Of a stretch of DNA of 34,048 nt, positions 12,849 to 22,072 are shown piece by piece. The stretch is from an uncultured Erysipelotrichaceae bacterium. Its GTDB lineage: Bacteria > Bacillota_I > Bacilli_A > RFN20 > CAG-826. The stretch lies in the NCBI GenBank assembly GCA_902787955.1, contig CADAIJ010000005.1, positions 1 through 34,048 of the forward strand, read 5' to 3'. Both the position numbers and the translations under genes were made by a program. The stretch's first letter is position 1. The number at the start of each line of letters is the position of its first letter. The notes beneath the pieces are model-generated. The model did not search any database and had not been told where the DNA came from. It saw only the letters and a list, made by a program, of their open reading frames with translations.

Positions 12849-12869
12849 GAATGGTTAACTCAACCATTC
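12849..12869 (-). terminator. Strong hairpin with T-run
   Basis: GAATGGTT pairs with AACCATTC around five bases. The minus-strand side is followed by TTTTTTTG. No gene directly upstream needs it, because 13154-13597 already has the hairpin at 13051-13072. Confidence 0.7.
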
Positions 12870-13017
12870 AATCTTTTCTTTCCTTTGCGAGGTTTTCGCA
12901 CTGTCGGGACTTCCATCCATATACATGAGAATTCCTCTGGTGTATTTTATGAGTTAAGAATTTGTAGTTATACAAACTCATCCATCCACTTTTGTTTAAA
13001 TCTACCTATCCATATTT

Positions 13018-13079
13018 TGTCGTGTTTATAGTCGTTCGCGAATAAGAAAAAGCTGGGCTTTTACACCTAGCTAATTCTT
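13018..13079. repeat. Dispersed intergenic repeat, copy 2
   Basis: It matches 4480-4541 from TGTCGTGTTT through TTCGCGAA and the CTTTTACACC hairpin to TAATTCT. Changes in the stem of one arm are partly balanced in the other (CCAGG/CCTG against CTGGG/CCTAG), suggesting that the structure is kept. Confidence 0.65.
13051..13072 (-). terminator. Terminator of the kinase/GNAT operon
   Basis: AGCTGGG pairs with CCTAGCT (one mismatch) around CTTTTACA, followed on the minus strand by TTTTTC. It is part of the repeat at 13018-13079. Confidence 0.65.
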
Positions 13080-13153
13080 TTCTTTTGATTATGTTATTTT
13101 ATGAAAAAGCGGATTAAAAAAAGTATAAAATGTAGGAATGTTTAAGGGTGACT

Positions 13154-13597
13154 TTATAGTTCTTTTTCCCCATTCCAATATTTTAATCCCCAATTATCCA
13201 AATTCCATTCATCCGTATAAGAGTTACATTCGTAATCTATATAATAAAGCAACTTATTTTTTACCACAAAATTAGTGGGGTAATAGTCAATATTTAATCC
13301 CTTTTCTTTCGCTAATTTTGCCATTTCTTTTAATTGAGGAATATATTCTTTTATTGAATGTTTTTCCTTAATTAAATCCGAAATAACATCACCTTCAATA
13401 TATTCTTTGATGATGATTTCTTTTTCTACATCAATATCAATCATTTTAGGAATACGAATTCCAGCATCTAACAATCTTTGATAGTCATTGTTCTCTGCTT
13501 CAATTTTGTTGCCAAATTGATAATATTCACAAGGTTCATGATGGATTTGTTTTAAAACATATTCTTTATCACCAACTTTTGCTAGATATGACACCAT
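13154..13597 (-). CDS. Small kinase-fold (phosphotransferase-like) protein
   Basis: 147 residues resembling a minimal protein-kinase/aminoglycoside-phosphotransferase fold. EYVLKQI could supply the ATP-binding Lys. IIKEYIEGDVI is a hinge-like segment. GLNIDYYPTNFVVKNKLLYYIDYECN near 99-124 reads like a catalytic loop (Asp then Asn) followed by a metal-binding IDYE in place of DFG. The length is about half that of usual APH enzymes, so it could be a compact family or a partial domain. The ATG overlaps the end of the GNAT gene by 29 bp, so translation is coupled. The target is unknown. The assignment is by motif reading only. Confidence 0.6.
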   Translation of the reverse strand: MVSYLAKVGDKEYVLKQIHHEPCEYYQFGNKIEAENNDYQRLLDAGIRIPKMIDIDVEKEIIIKEYIEGDVISDLIKEKHSIKEYIPQLKEMAKLAKEKGLNIDYYPTNFVVKNKLLYYIDYECNSYTDEWNLDNWGLKYWNGEKEL

Positions 13598-14477
13598 TAA
13601 CGGTTCTCTCTTCTTTCTTCCAATAGAAGGAATAATGGTTTTTCTTTTTAAAACCTATCCTTTGATAGAATTCTTGTCCAGAATTAACTATTGCTCTTTT
13701 TGCACCTAATTCTCTAGCGTGATTAATCGCGGTGTAGACCATAGCCTTTCCTAAACCCATCTTTCGACATTCAGGAATAACACAAACTGGTTCTACATAA
13801 GCGTAATCGGTTCTTGTATCATACCAAGTTGAGGCACTAGCCACCAGTTCACCTTGTTTATTTTTAATAACAATACATAGATATGGATTAAAATGCGGTC
13901 TAGTTCCAGTTGATTCCTTATATTGTTTTAAGAATTCTTCTTTATCATTTCCGTGATCAAACCCTTGCCAAAATAACCACTCTATTTCTTGTGAATTCTT
14001 TTCAGCGTCAAACGTTTCAACACTAAATCCTTCAGGTAGGGAAATAGCAAATTCCTTATCAAGATTAATTTCACAATCTATTTCTTCTGCTTCAACTTTA
14101 CTAAAGCCTTGTTTAATTGCTTCATTAATTTCATCTATATTTTCATCGTGGATAGATATGCCTAAGCCTTGATCATCTTTTAAATTATCAAAGGCGTATT
14201 TTAATACTTCTACATATAAGCTTTGATAGTCATTTAACACACTAGCGAACGCTTCACCAAAAAACATATCAATTAGAGCCGCACCCACAAGATGATTATC
14301 ATCAAACCATAGCCCCATTTCATTTAATAATTCTTTGTTGGTTAAAGGATGCTCATACATCCATTCAAATCTAACCCAATTCCAATTGTTGTGATAATTA
14401 TTCTCTTTATTAATTTCAATTAAAAAATCACACACTTGTTGATAATAACTATGTTGAAACTTTTCAAATCTAATCAT
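13569..14477 (-). CDS. Tandem GNAT-fold acetyltransferase
   Basis: 302 residues. The C-terminal half (about 150-290) is a clear GNAT domain: AYVEPVCVIPECRKMGLGKAMVYTA with the acetyl-CoA loop CRKMGLGKA at 237-245, and NSGQEFYQRIGF. The N-terminal half (1-145) has a second, degenerate GNAT-like arrangement (VGAALID, LGISIHDENIDEINEAIKQGF) without the loop, as in two-domain aminoglycoside- or peptide-acetyltransferase relatives. Substrate unknown. It is the first gene of a two-gene unit with the small kinase-fold protein, a pairing that recalls antibiotic- or small-molecule-modifying enzymes, though nothing here proves resistance. Confidence 0.75.
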   Translation of the reverse strand: MIRFEKFQHSYYQQVCDFLIEINKENNYHNNWNWVRFEWMYEHPLTNKELLNEMGLWFDDNHLVGAALIDMFFGEAFASVLNDYQSLYVEVLKYAFDNLKDDQGLGISIHDENIDEINEAIKQGFSKVEAEEIDCEINLDKEFAISLPEGFSVETFDAEKNSQEIEWLFWQGFDHGNDKEEFLKQYKESTGTRPHFNPYLCIVIKNKQGELVASASTWYDTRTDYAYVEPVCVIPECRKMGLGKAMVYTAINHARELGAKRAIVNSGQEFYQRIGFKKKNHYSFYWKKEERTVNGVISSKSW

Positions 14478-14557
14478 TTTGCTTTCAATAGAAATTATAC
14501 AATGTTTCGAACAATGAAAAAGACCTCACGAGAAAGTTGGGGTTTGAGACACAAGAA

Positions 14558-14577
14558 AAGACCTCCGAAGAGGCCTT
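14558..14577 (-). terminator. Terminator of the fructan operon
   Basis: AAGACCTC-CGAA-GAGGCCTT with one internal A/C mismatch; the minus-strand side continues TTTTCTTG. It lies 5 bp after the last stop codon. Confidence 0.75.
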
Positions 14578-14582
14578 AAATC

Positions 14583-15809
14583 TTATTTCTTTTCTTCTTC
14601 CTTCTTTTTGAATCGACTGAATAAACCTTTTTTCTTGGTTTCGATAATTGTCACATTATCGTTATCAAGGGATTTGGTTACTTCAACTTCTTCAAAATAA
14701 TTATATTCTGGAGTAATTGCCTTGGTGGTGGTTTCGTTGAAGAATCTTGCGTAATCAGTTTCAATTGCCACTTTAATTTTATCTCCAACCTTCAAATCGT
14801 GTTTGTTTGGCATCTTGAGAATGACATTGGCTTTACCGATTTTGCCATAGACATTGAGAATATCACCCAGTAATTCAATGATTTCAATAGTCATTTCAAA
14901 GGAATATTCTTTATGATTTTCAAATCTTTCATCTTTTTCGTAGATTAAGTTTTCTGGTCTAATACCATAAACCATACCATGTCCAACATAATCCTTTAGA
15001 AGATTCATTTGTTCTTTGGTCATCTTGATTTTCATATCAGTTTCATTTGGAACGAAATAACCGTTTTCAAGCTTGCCATATAAGAAGTTCATTGCTGGGG
15101 TACCGATAAATCCAGCGACAAACATATTGACTGGATAATGATAAATCTCATTTGGTTCACCAATTTGTTGAATGAATCCATCTTTCATGACAACGATACG
15201 ATTAGCCATTGTCATCGCTTCGATTTGGTCGTGGGTAACATAAATGGTGGTTGCACCGACTTCTTTATGAATACGAACGATTTCACTACGCATCGCCACT
15301 CTGAGTTTTGCATCGAGGTTAGATAATGGTTCGTCCATAAGGAAGACTTTTGGACGTCTAACAATTGCTCTACCAAGGGCCACTCTTTGTCTTTGGCCAC
15401 CAGACATAGCACGTGGTTTTCTATGTAAATATGGAGTTAATCTCAAGATATCCGCAGCGGCACGAACACGGCGATCAATTTCGTCTTTTGGCACTTTTCT
15501 GAGTTTCAAAGCATAGGCCATATTATCGTAAACGGTCATTTGAGGATATAAGGCATAAGATTGGAAAACCATAGCAATATCCCTGTCTTTTGGTGCAGTG
15601 GTGTTCATCAAAACATCATCGATATAGAATTCACCATAGGATATTTCTTCTAATCCAGCAACCATTCTTAAAGTTGTTGATTTACCACAGCCAGATGGCC
15701 CAACGAAGGCTATAAATTCCTTATCTTTAATATCGATGGAGAAATCATGAACTGCATGTACCCCACCATCATAAACCTTGTTTACATTAACTAATCTTAC
15801 AGATGCCAT
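14583..15809 (-). CDS. msmX: MsmX/UgpC-type ABC transporter ATPase
   Basis: 408 residues. Walker A GPSGCGKST (37-45), Q-loop VFQSYALYPQ, signature SGGQRQR (136-142), Walker B VFLMDEP and the D-loop SNLDAKLR are all intact. The C-terminal third (about 240-380) is the TOBE/MOI-type regulatory domain of the carbohydrate-uptake CUT1 ATPases, followed by a charged Lys/Glu tail. It supplies energy for the permeases at 23719 and 24642, which have no ATPase next to them. MsmX-type ATPases often serve several sugar transporters. It is the last gene of the operon, 1 bp after the fructokinase, with AAGGA 9 nt before the ATG. Confidence 0.95.
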   Translation of the reverse strand: MASVRLVNVNKVYDGGVHAVHDFSIDIKDKEFIAFVGPSGCGKSTTLRMVAGLEEISYGEFYIDDVLMNTTAPKDRDIAMVFQSYALYPQMTVYDNMAYALKLRKVPKDEIDRRVRAAADILRLTPYLHRKPRAMSGGQRQRVALGRAIVRRPKVFLMDEPLSNLDAKLRVAMRSEIVRIHKEVGATTIYVTHDQIEAMTMANRIVVMKDGFIQQIGEPNEIYHYPVNMFVAGFIGTPAMNFLYGKLENGYFVPNETDMKIKMTKEQMNLLKDYVGHGMVYGIRPENLIYEKDERFENHKEYSFEMTIEIIELLGDILNVYGKIGKANVILKMPNKHDLKVGDKIKVAIETDYARFFNETTTKAITPEYNYFEEVEVTKSLDNDNVTIIETKKKGLFSRFKKKEEEKK

Positions 15810-15810
15810 A

Positions 15811-16767
15811 TTATTTAACCGTCCTTTCGATACTTTCTAAATCACCCATCGCTTGTATAGCGCCATAATTCATTGTTGTGTATGCTCCTGCCTTACAGGC
15901 GAACTCTAACATCGTTTGATAATTATTATCATCATTATCCAAGAGTTCCTTTTTGACATTCTTTCTTAATAATAGTCCTAGGAATGCTCCGAAGAATGAA
16001 TCTCCTGCTCCTGTCGTGTCCACGGTTTTAACTTTATATCCAGGACAGTAGAAGCATTTATCTTTTACTAATAGTTTTGCTCCTTTTGATCCATCGGTGA
16101 GCAAGAGAATTTTTATATTGCTGGTAAAGAATTCTTTAATGGCTTCTTCTCCAGTTTTGCCAGTGACAAACTCCAATTCATCTTTTCCGATTTTTATCAC
16201 ATCAGCAAATTTAGCATATTCATTAACCACTCTTCTTAGTTCTTCTAAGTCATCCCATAAGTTGAATCGTAGATTTGGATCAAAGGCGATAATTGAACCA
16301 GCTTCTTTCGCTTTTTTAATGAGATATTTATGAGTGTTTCTTGCTACATCCGTTTGTAAGGCAACGCTTCCGAATTCTAAGATATCATCTTTGTGGAATT
16401 CTACTGATTTGAAGTCTTCTTCTGTGAAATAGAGATCAGCAGCCGCTTTACGATAGAAACTAAATTCTCTTTCTCCATCGCTTTGGAAACTGACAAAGGC
16501 TAACGAAGTATTATATTTTTTATCTTTTAAGATGAACCTTGTATCAATTCCAATCTTCTTTAGAGTTTCAATTAAGAAATCTCCGAATCCATCATCGCCA
16601 ACCTTTGTGAGGTATATTGCTTGATTTCCAAGTTTTACTGCCTGAGCACATACATTTGCGGGTGCGCCACCGGCTTTTTTCACAAATTGATCGGTATCTT
16701 TTAACGAACCAGTTCCAACGGATTGGAAATCGATTAATAGTTCACCAACTGAATATAATTTACTCAT
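15811..16767 (-). CDS. PfkB-family fructokinase
   Basis: 318 residues, the usual length for ScrK-type fructokinases of the ribokinase/PfkB family. It has the N-terminal GELLIDF, the substrate-binding GGAPANVC (33-40), FDPNLRFNLW (162-171), and the anion-hole and catalytic-base motif DTTGAGDSFFG (250-260), with Asp256 as the base. It would phosphorylate fructose released by the GH32 enzymes of the same operon to fructose-6-phosphate. The start overlaps the end of the preceding gene by 8 bp, with AAGGAA upstream. Confidence 0.92.
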   Translation of the reverse strand: MSKLYSVGELLIDFQSVGTGSLKDTDQFVKKAGGAPANVCAQAVKLGNQAIYLTKVGDDGFGDFLIETLKKIGIDTRFILKDKKYNTSLAFVSFQSDGEREFSFYRKAAADLYFTEEDFKSVEFHKDDILEFGSVALQTDVARNTHKYLIKKAKEAGSIIAFDPNLRFNLWDDLEELRRVVNEYAKFADVIKIGKDELEFVTGKTGEEAIKEFFTSNIKILLLTDGSKGAKLLVKDKCFYCPGYKVKTVDTTGAGDSFFGAFLGLLLRKNVKKELLDNDDNNYQTMLEFACKAGAYTTMNYGAIQAMGDLESIERTVK

Positions 16768-18244
16768 AGAATTCCATTCCTTTAATTTCTACTTTTGCTT
16801 TATTTGAATAAATGGTGAAGAAATTATTTTCCATATTCACTAAGCGACAAGTCAAAGCGACTTCATCATTCACATAAACGGAAATAATTTCATCATCGAT
16901 AATTGCGTTCACGGAGTATTCTTTATTTTCTTCAAAATTATAATAAATGCTTGTTAATGCGGAACCATATCTTACGATACTTGAAACGTTGTTATAACAA
17001 ATGATACGGTCTTCTTTTAAATCAAAGGAAATCATTCCATCTCCTAAACAATTGTTGTATTGATTATTAAGTCCAAAGGAAATACCAAAGTCACCATCGT
17101 CACCTAAATTAGATAATGTCATGGCCATTCTTGTGACGTTAGTGGATTTTTTATTCAAAGCGTGAGCTTCAAATTTTTCCCCAGCAAAACTATATTGTTC
17201 TTGCTCTCCATAACTAACTTTATGTGAGAAATAATCTTTATATGTTTGTGGCATAATTGGAGACAATTCACCATTCTCGTTTTGCTTTAATTCATGAGAA
17301 ACTAAATTTCCTGCCCAGTCAAAGCTACCAGTGTTACCTCCAGTAAGACGTGCGCACCAAGCAAAGGCCATTAATTTTTCTCCTGCTTTTTCTAATCTTC
17401 CAGCGTAGAATCCACTTGCATCGATAGCATCTCTACTTGGTCTAATCCAATCGCCTGTATTAGTGTTTCTATAACGGTAGTGAGTTACGCGGTTTTCGCC
17501 TTGTTCACTATAGGCTAAATAGAATTTGCCATTATATTCAACATAAGATGGACATTCCATGTTGTAATTGCCGTCATCATTGATGAAGAAGAATCCTTCA
17601 TCTGCAACCCAGCCATCTTTGTTCACTGATAACGAATCTGCTTGATATCTTTTAATAACAGCATTCCCAGCGTGTCTAGTGGTTATTAACATGCAATATT
17701 TGCCTGATTCGACATCTTTATAAACGTATGGATCACGGAAATCATCTTCGTAACCAAAAATCATAAATTCTTCATCTTTTGTCCAATTGACTTGGTCAGG
17801 ACTTGTCGCATGTCTAATAGCTTCAACATGTGGTAGTTGGACATCTTCATCGTGAGCATTTCCGTTATGGCCAGTATAGAAACAGTGATATAGGCCATTA
17901 TCATCTTTTATAAATGATCCAGTTCCTAACGCTGCATCGATTGAAGAAATATCTTCTTCGTAATCTAAAACGACTCCCTCGTCTCTATAATGGATATAGT
18001 CGGAGGTCGTTAATCTAGCAATTGGGTGATAGAAAAGGCTATTAGAACCGGTGATATTTCTTAAATGATAAATATTCATTGTCCCATTATCATAAAAAGG
18101 CATGACGTCACCCATTGTAATGGCAACGGAATCATCAATTGTGGACGCTGGGAAAACAGTGGCTCCCGTTTGATTGATTCCACTTTCCTGACATGCGGAG
18201 AGTAATAATGCCGCTATTAAAGCTAATAAATTTGTTTTTCTCAT
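16760..18244 (-). CDS. GH32-like (clan GH-J) fructan-active lipoprotein
   Basis: 494 residues with signal peptide and lipobox LSAC18, so it is anchored outside the membrane. It has the five-bladed furanosidase propeller pattern, with nucleophile segment ITMGDVMPFYDNG (Asp46) instead of the normal WMNDPNG, the FRDP triplet with Asp171, and the MECPS acid/base motif with Glu230. A C-terminal beta domain (about 355-494, YSVNAIIDDEIISVYVNDE) follows, as in GH32. All three catalytic acids are thus present but the first motif is highly divergent. It probably trims fructans or fructo-oligosaccharides at the cell surface. The start overlaps the cytoplasmic GH32 gene by 4 bp. Confidence 0.82.
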   Translation of the reverse strand: MRKTNLLALIAALLLSACQESGINQTGATVFPASTIDDSVAITMGDVMPFYDNGTMNIYHLRNITGSNSLFYHPIARLTTSDYIHYRDEGVVLDYEEDISSIDAALGTGSFIKDDNGLYHCFYTGHNGNAHDEDVQLPHVEAIRHATSPDQVNWTKDEEFMIFGYEDDFRDPYVYKDVESGKYCMLITTRHAGNAVIKRYQADSLSVNKDGWVADEGFFFINDDGNYNMECPSYVEYNGKFYLAYSEQGENRVTHYRYRNTNTGDWIRPSRDAIDASGFYAGRLEKAGEKLMAFAWCARLTGGNTGSFDWAGNLVSHELKQNENGELSPIMPQTYKDYFSHKVSYGEQEQYSFAGEKFEAHALNKKSTNVTRMAMTLSNLGDDGDFGISFGLNNQYNNCLGDGMISFDLKEDRIICYNNVSSIVRYGSALTSIYYNFEENKEYSVNAIIDDEIISVYVNDEVALTCRLVNMENNFFTIYSNKAKVEIKGMEFYE

Positions 18245-19701
18245 TGCTTATCACCTATTTCCTTTACTTTGATATTTTTGACTATTCCATTTGTTTCTAA
18301 TGTCCATTTTCCATCGATATAGAATCTATCGCTTATAACTTCTTTTCCATTTTCCACGAATATTTCAATACTTGATGTATCGAGTAAAATTCTTAAAGAA
18401 GCATGGTCGTATTGGTTATTCGTATGACGAATTGATTCGTACATGCTGTTTCCATTGCGATTATCGAAGTATACGCCTCTTTCATCGTTACCGATGAATA
18501 AACTCCCGTTTCCACCTTTTAAGATTAAAGAAGAGCCTTTTTCTAACTCGAGATATATATCGGATGTACGAGGAATGATATCGCCATCTATTTCCTTTTC
18601 ATATTTTTCTAGTTCATCAATTGGCCATTGATAAACATCATTATTTTTGATGGAGATTAATCTTGGAATTGAAAACGCACCAACATAGCCGTGTTTGAAT
18701 ATGGAAGTTGGATATTTCTTGGACCACATTTCTAACCAACCAACCATAACAGGCTTATTGATATTTCTAATAAATTGTGGAGCATAGAAGGAAGGTCCCT
18801 TATCAATTTCTTTAATGAAATCAACTTTCATCGTTCCTTTTTCAAAATCTAAATCACCAACGATAAAGACAGAACAATTGATGTTTTTAAAATCATTATC
18901 TCTTCTCACTGTGTTACTTCCCGAAACGAGCAAAACATCTTTATCGTCCACTTTGAAGTAGGATGGGCATTCCGCCATATCACCGAGTTCATAATATGGA
19001 CCTAATAAGAAGGCATATTCAAATCTGTGTAAGTTCTTACTCTTAAGCACAATAATCACACCTTTATTGGTGTTTAAGTCTTTTCCACCAACAAAGATAT
19101 AATATGTATCTTTAATTCTAACTGGACATGGATCTCTAAAATCAGCGCGGCTAATGTTTATTGGTAAAGATTCATTATCAAATACCAATTCACCTTTATC
19201 AAAAGAATAACCATCGCTAATAGAGTGATAAACTTCTTCACATTTGACATCTAATCCTTCGATTGGACGAGGAGCAGTCTTTCTTTTTTCATTTTCTTTT
19301 TCAGTTAAGATTTCCACACCTTCAAGGATATCGCCATCATATCTTATTCCTTGAGATTGCTTTTCTAAGTGTAATGTATAGAAGATATTAATCTTATCTT
19401 CATCAACAATAGCGCCACCAGAATAGGCATTTTCTCCCTCTTTTTCTAATGCTAAAGCTATTCCTTCGTCTTTAAAGGATATTAAATCGCTAGAGACAAA
19501 GTGTCCCCACATCATTTGTCCAGGGCGAGTGCGATAAGGATTGGCTTGGTAATATAAGTGATATTGGCCATGATAAAACACTAGACCATTAGGGTCATTC
19601 ATCCAACCAACACGAGGACTCATATGATATTTGAGTCGATATTGATTGTTGATTTTATTCTCCTTCTCGCGGATATATTGATTTATCTCTTCTAAAATCA
19701 T
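18241..19701 (-). CDS. GH32 fructosidase (sucrose-6-P hydrolase / fructan hydrolase type)
   Basis: 486 residues, without a signal peptide, so cytoplasmic. Catalytic motifs are complete: WMNDPNG with nucleophile Asp36, FRDP with Asp190, and AECPS with acid/base Glu244. The C-terminal GH32 beta-sandwich ends in SSIEIFVENGKEVISDRFY. A charged insertion between blades (about 113-160) lengthens the loop before FRDP. It should release fructose from short fructo-oligosaccharides or sucrose brought in by the transporter; phosphorylated and free substrates cannot be told apart by reading. The ribosome binding site is poor, and the gene starts 5 bp after the CBM lipoprotein gene, so coupled translation is likely. 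Confidence 0.92.
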   Translation of the reverse strand: MILEEINQYIREKENKINNQYRLKYHMSPRVGWMNDPNGLVFYHGQYHLYYQANPYRTRPGQMMWGHFVSSDLISFKDEGIALALEKEGENAYSGGAIVDEDKINIFYTLHLEKQSQGIRYDGDILEGVEILTEKENEKRKTAPRPIEGLDVKCEEVYHSISDGYSFDKGELVFDNESLPINISRADFRDPCPVRIKDTYYIFVGGKDLNTNKGVIIVLKSKNLHRFEYAFLLGPYYELGDMAECPSYFKVDDKDVLLVSGSNTVRRDNDFKNINCSVFIVGDLDFEKGTMKVDFIKEIDKGPSFYAPQFIRNINKPVMVGWLEMWSKKYPTSIFKHGYVGAFSIPRLISIKNNDVYQWPIDELEKYEKEIDGDIIPRTSDIYLELEKGSSLILKGGNGSLFIGNDERGVYFDNRNGNSMYESIRHTNNQYDHASLRILLDTSSIEIFVENGKEVISDRFYIDGKWTLETNGIVKNIKVKEIGDKQ

Positions 19702-19706
19702 TTTAA

Positions 19707-21386
19707 TTAACCATCTAACTCTCTATTTCTTAAGCAAATTGAAACATCGTATACATCGATATCAACGTTTTCAAAAGCTTGGTTTTTATCAGAACCGAAT
19801 TGCCAAACAAATGTATAATCGCGATCTGCTCCACTAGCGTTCATGAAGAAAGTGAAAACTTGTTCTTCGCTATTTAAGTAGATTCTTTGCCATAAAATAG
19901 TTGGATCCCATCCACCTTTAACAGGTGCGGCAACAACCGCTTCAATTGGTGCGCTAGCCTTTGCCTTGAAGGTCAAAACATAGTTACCACCGCTACCATT
20001 AACAAAGAAAGCGGGACTAGTTACTTTTTCATTACTATCAACGGAACCAAATTTATTAATATGATATTTAAATGCGCCGAGTCTGGATGTAAAAGTGGCT
20101 TCTCCAATTAAGGAATCATGGTATTCTTCATAATCTTGAATTGGATAAGTATCGCGACCATAAGCATTCAAATGTTCGATGATTTTGAGATTGCTCATTC
20201 TAATCGTATTAGTCTCAGTTCCAGATTGAACGTAGATAAATAAGGTATCTAATTTAGCAATGGAAGCTTCAATTTCCACAACCATATGTCCTTTTACATC
20301 AACATATTCTGGATTCATATATTCGGTTGTGTAGTTATTCTCTCCACCCCATTTGCCACATCTGAAGACGATTTCATAATATTTTTCTTCTTCGACATCC
20401 ATATCGAAAGAAATGGTGTATTTTGTCCCTTCTTTTAAAGTGACGCCGGTATTAACAAACATTCCACCTTCCCAAATGTCGGTGCAAGATGCGGTAACCT
20501 CGAGAACACCTTCTTTACCATCAAGTGTGGAGAAAGCATTTCCTCTAACTGGTAAAGAGGTATTGAAGTTAGGTTCAACTCTTCCACCAAAATCAAAATC
20601 GCCAGTTAAATCGATTTCTTCTCCTTCGTTTTGTGGATATGTGGTTTCAACAGCTTCAATGACTAAATCGACATTTCCCGTAATATTGCCAAAGCACAAG
20701 GAAATTACGACATCTTCATAATCTTCATCTGATTGGACGATATGACCAAATGAGAGAATATTATCGCCAACCACTAATTTGGCTTCTCCACAATATTCGT
20801 TATTCGCTAAAACTTTAACTTTTCCCGCACATTGGGAATCAATTGTGTATTTAAATGTATATAAGGTATTTGATTTTAAGGAGAATTGACGATTAACTTT
20901 TAAATCTTCTGCGATTTGATGTCCTTCTCCTTTGACGACGAATTTGCCGTTAATCATTCCACATTCTGTAAACTTTGCTAGTCCATTTACTTCCGAATAG
21001 AATCCAGATGGCATAGCAAAGTTAAGATATTCTTCTCTAGTTAAGACTTCGATATAAGAATTCTTTTGGGCGGTTCTACCTTCGCTATCAGTGACTTTGT
21101 AAAGTACTTGATATTCGCCAGGTTTAGTAAAAGTAGCGTATCCATCTTCGGAAACTTCAATAGAAGGGGAAACAGTTATGTTTAAATTAGGAGTAATATC
21201 TCCATCTTCTTTATCTAATGCCACAACTCCATCAAGAAAATCGACAGTGGTGTTAACGATGCATTGAAAACCTTTAACTCCCATGATTGACGGAGCTGAG
21301 TTAGAAGCTGAAGCGGTATTGTTATTACAACTTGCTAGAGCAAATATCGATAGTAACGAACCGACTAAATATTTACTTTTTCTCAT
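19707..21386 (-). CDS. Fructan-operon lipoprotein with Ig-like and carbohydrate-binding modules
   Basis: 559 residues. Signal peptide with lipobox LASC20; an HYR/DUF5011-like Ig domain (about 32-115: DGVVALDKEDGDITPNL..., PGEYQVLYKVTDSEG) and three jelly-roll-type modules. The middle one (about 250-405), with DIWEGGMFVNTGVTLKEGTKYTISFD and FRCGKWGG, is clearly related to the three repeats of 26644-28920 (DIWNGGMFVNTG..., QNKQWD). No catalytic motif is seen. It probably binds fructan at the cell surface and hands it to the transporter or to the GH32-like lipoprotein. It overlaps the DUF624 gene by 4 bp and has a strong AAGGAGG. Confidence 0.8.
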   Translation of the reverse strand: MRKSKYLVGSLLSIFALASCNNNTASASNSAPSIMGVKGFQCIVNTTVDFLDGVVALDKEDGDITPNLNITVSPSIEVSEDGYATFTKPGEYQVLYKVTDSEGRTAQKNSYIEVLTREEYLNFAMPSGFYSEVNGLAKFTECGMINGKFVVKGEGHQIAEDLKVNRQFSLKSNTLYTFKYTIDSQCAGKVKVLANNEYCGEAKLVVGDNILSFGHIVQSDEDYEDVVISLCFGNITGNVDLVIEAVETTYPQNEGEEIDLTGDFDFGGRVEPNFNTSLPVRGNAFSTLDGKEGVLEVTASCTDIWEGGMFVNTGVTLKEGTKYTISFDMDVEEEKYYEIVFRCGKWGGENNYTTEYMNPEYVDVKGHMVVEIEASIAKLDTLFIYVQSGTETNTIRMSNLKIIEHLNAYGRDTYPIQDYEEYHDSLIGEATFTSRLGAFKYHINKFGSVDSNEKVTSPAFFVNGSGGNYVLTFKAKASAPIEAVVAAPVKGGWDPTILWQRIYLNSEEQVFTFFMNASGADRDYTFVWQFGSDKNQAFENVDIDVYDVSICLRNRELDG

Positions 21387-22060
21387 TTGTTTCCTCCTTC
21401 ACCCTCAGAATGGTTAATGTTTCCATTTTCATCTAGATAATTATCTGAGAGTTCTTTTTGTTTTAATTGATAGACATTTATTCCTAACACTCTTGCCTTT
21501 AAGACATAGAAGTTTTCAATCATTAGCTTAGTGATGAGTAGCGGAGCTAAATATAACGTGGCAATTACTACATACGGATATAGAAGTATGGCTGCAATCA
21601 CTCCAGCGACGATAGCTAAGGCTAGTAAGGTTCTAAAGAAAGAACCAAATAGGAGCATGAAGCCATTCCGTAATAGTTGAAAGAAGTTGACATTCATATT
21701 CACAATAATTGTTGGAGCGGTTACGAAGTAAATGCTTCCAAAAACTAATGCGGCATAGCTAATTCCAAGAAAGAAATAATTCATACTTTCTGGATGTGTG
21801 TTTAAGAAATAGATATTTAGGGTTGGAGCTACAATAATCGCTAATTGGAATAGTGAATAGGGAATCAATATTTTCCAATTCTCTTTTATCGTTAGGAAGA
21901 TATCTCTAAATAAACGAACGTCTTTTTTATTTTTGAAATATCCCGTTAGACCAACCATCATTGGAATAAAGAAGATAACACTCATAGCTGAAACAGCAAC
22001 AAGTATAGTAATGACTAATATTTCAAGAATATAATCACCTAAAATCCTTATTCCTTTCAT
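21383..22060 (-). CDS. DUF624 (YesL-like) membrane protein
   Basis: 225 residues with about five membrane helices. The pattern GLTGYFKNKKDVRLFRDIFLTIKENWK near 38-64 and the order of helices match the DUF624/YesL family, small membrane proteins regularly encoded with LplABC-type carbohydrate ABC transporters in Firmicutes. Role unknown; presumed to help assembly or regulation of the transporter. It follows the substrate-binding protein gene after 12 bp, with a clear AAAGGAG. Confidence 0.8.
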   Translation of the reverse strand: MKGIRILGDYILEILVITILVAVSAMSVIFFIPMMVGLTGYFKNKKDVRLFRDIFLTIKENWKILIPYSLFQLAIIVAPTLNIYFLNTHPESMNYFFLGISYAALVFGSIYFVTAPTIIVNMNVNFFQLLRNGFMLLFGSFFRTLLALAIVAGVIAAILLYPYVVIATLYLAPLLITKLMIENFYVLKARVLGINVYQLKQKELSDNYLDENGNINHSEGEGGNK

Positions 22061-22072
22061 AAGTCTCCTTTG

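Larger units (their letters stand above)
12829..13153. other. Gene-free spacer with hairpins and a repeat copy
   Basis: No gene is seen. The stretch holds a strong hairpin at 12849-12869, a small hairpin TGCGA/TCGCA near 12887-12901 followed by CTGTCGGGACTTCC, which I do not recognise, and the second copy of the dispersed repeat with its terminator at 13018-13079. Confidence 0.6.
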
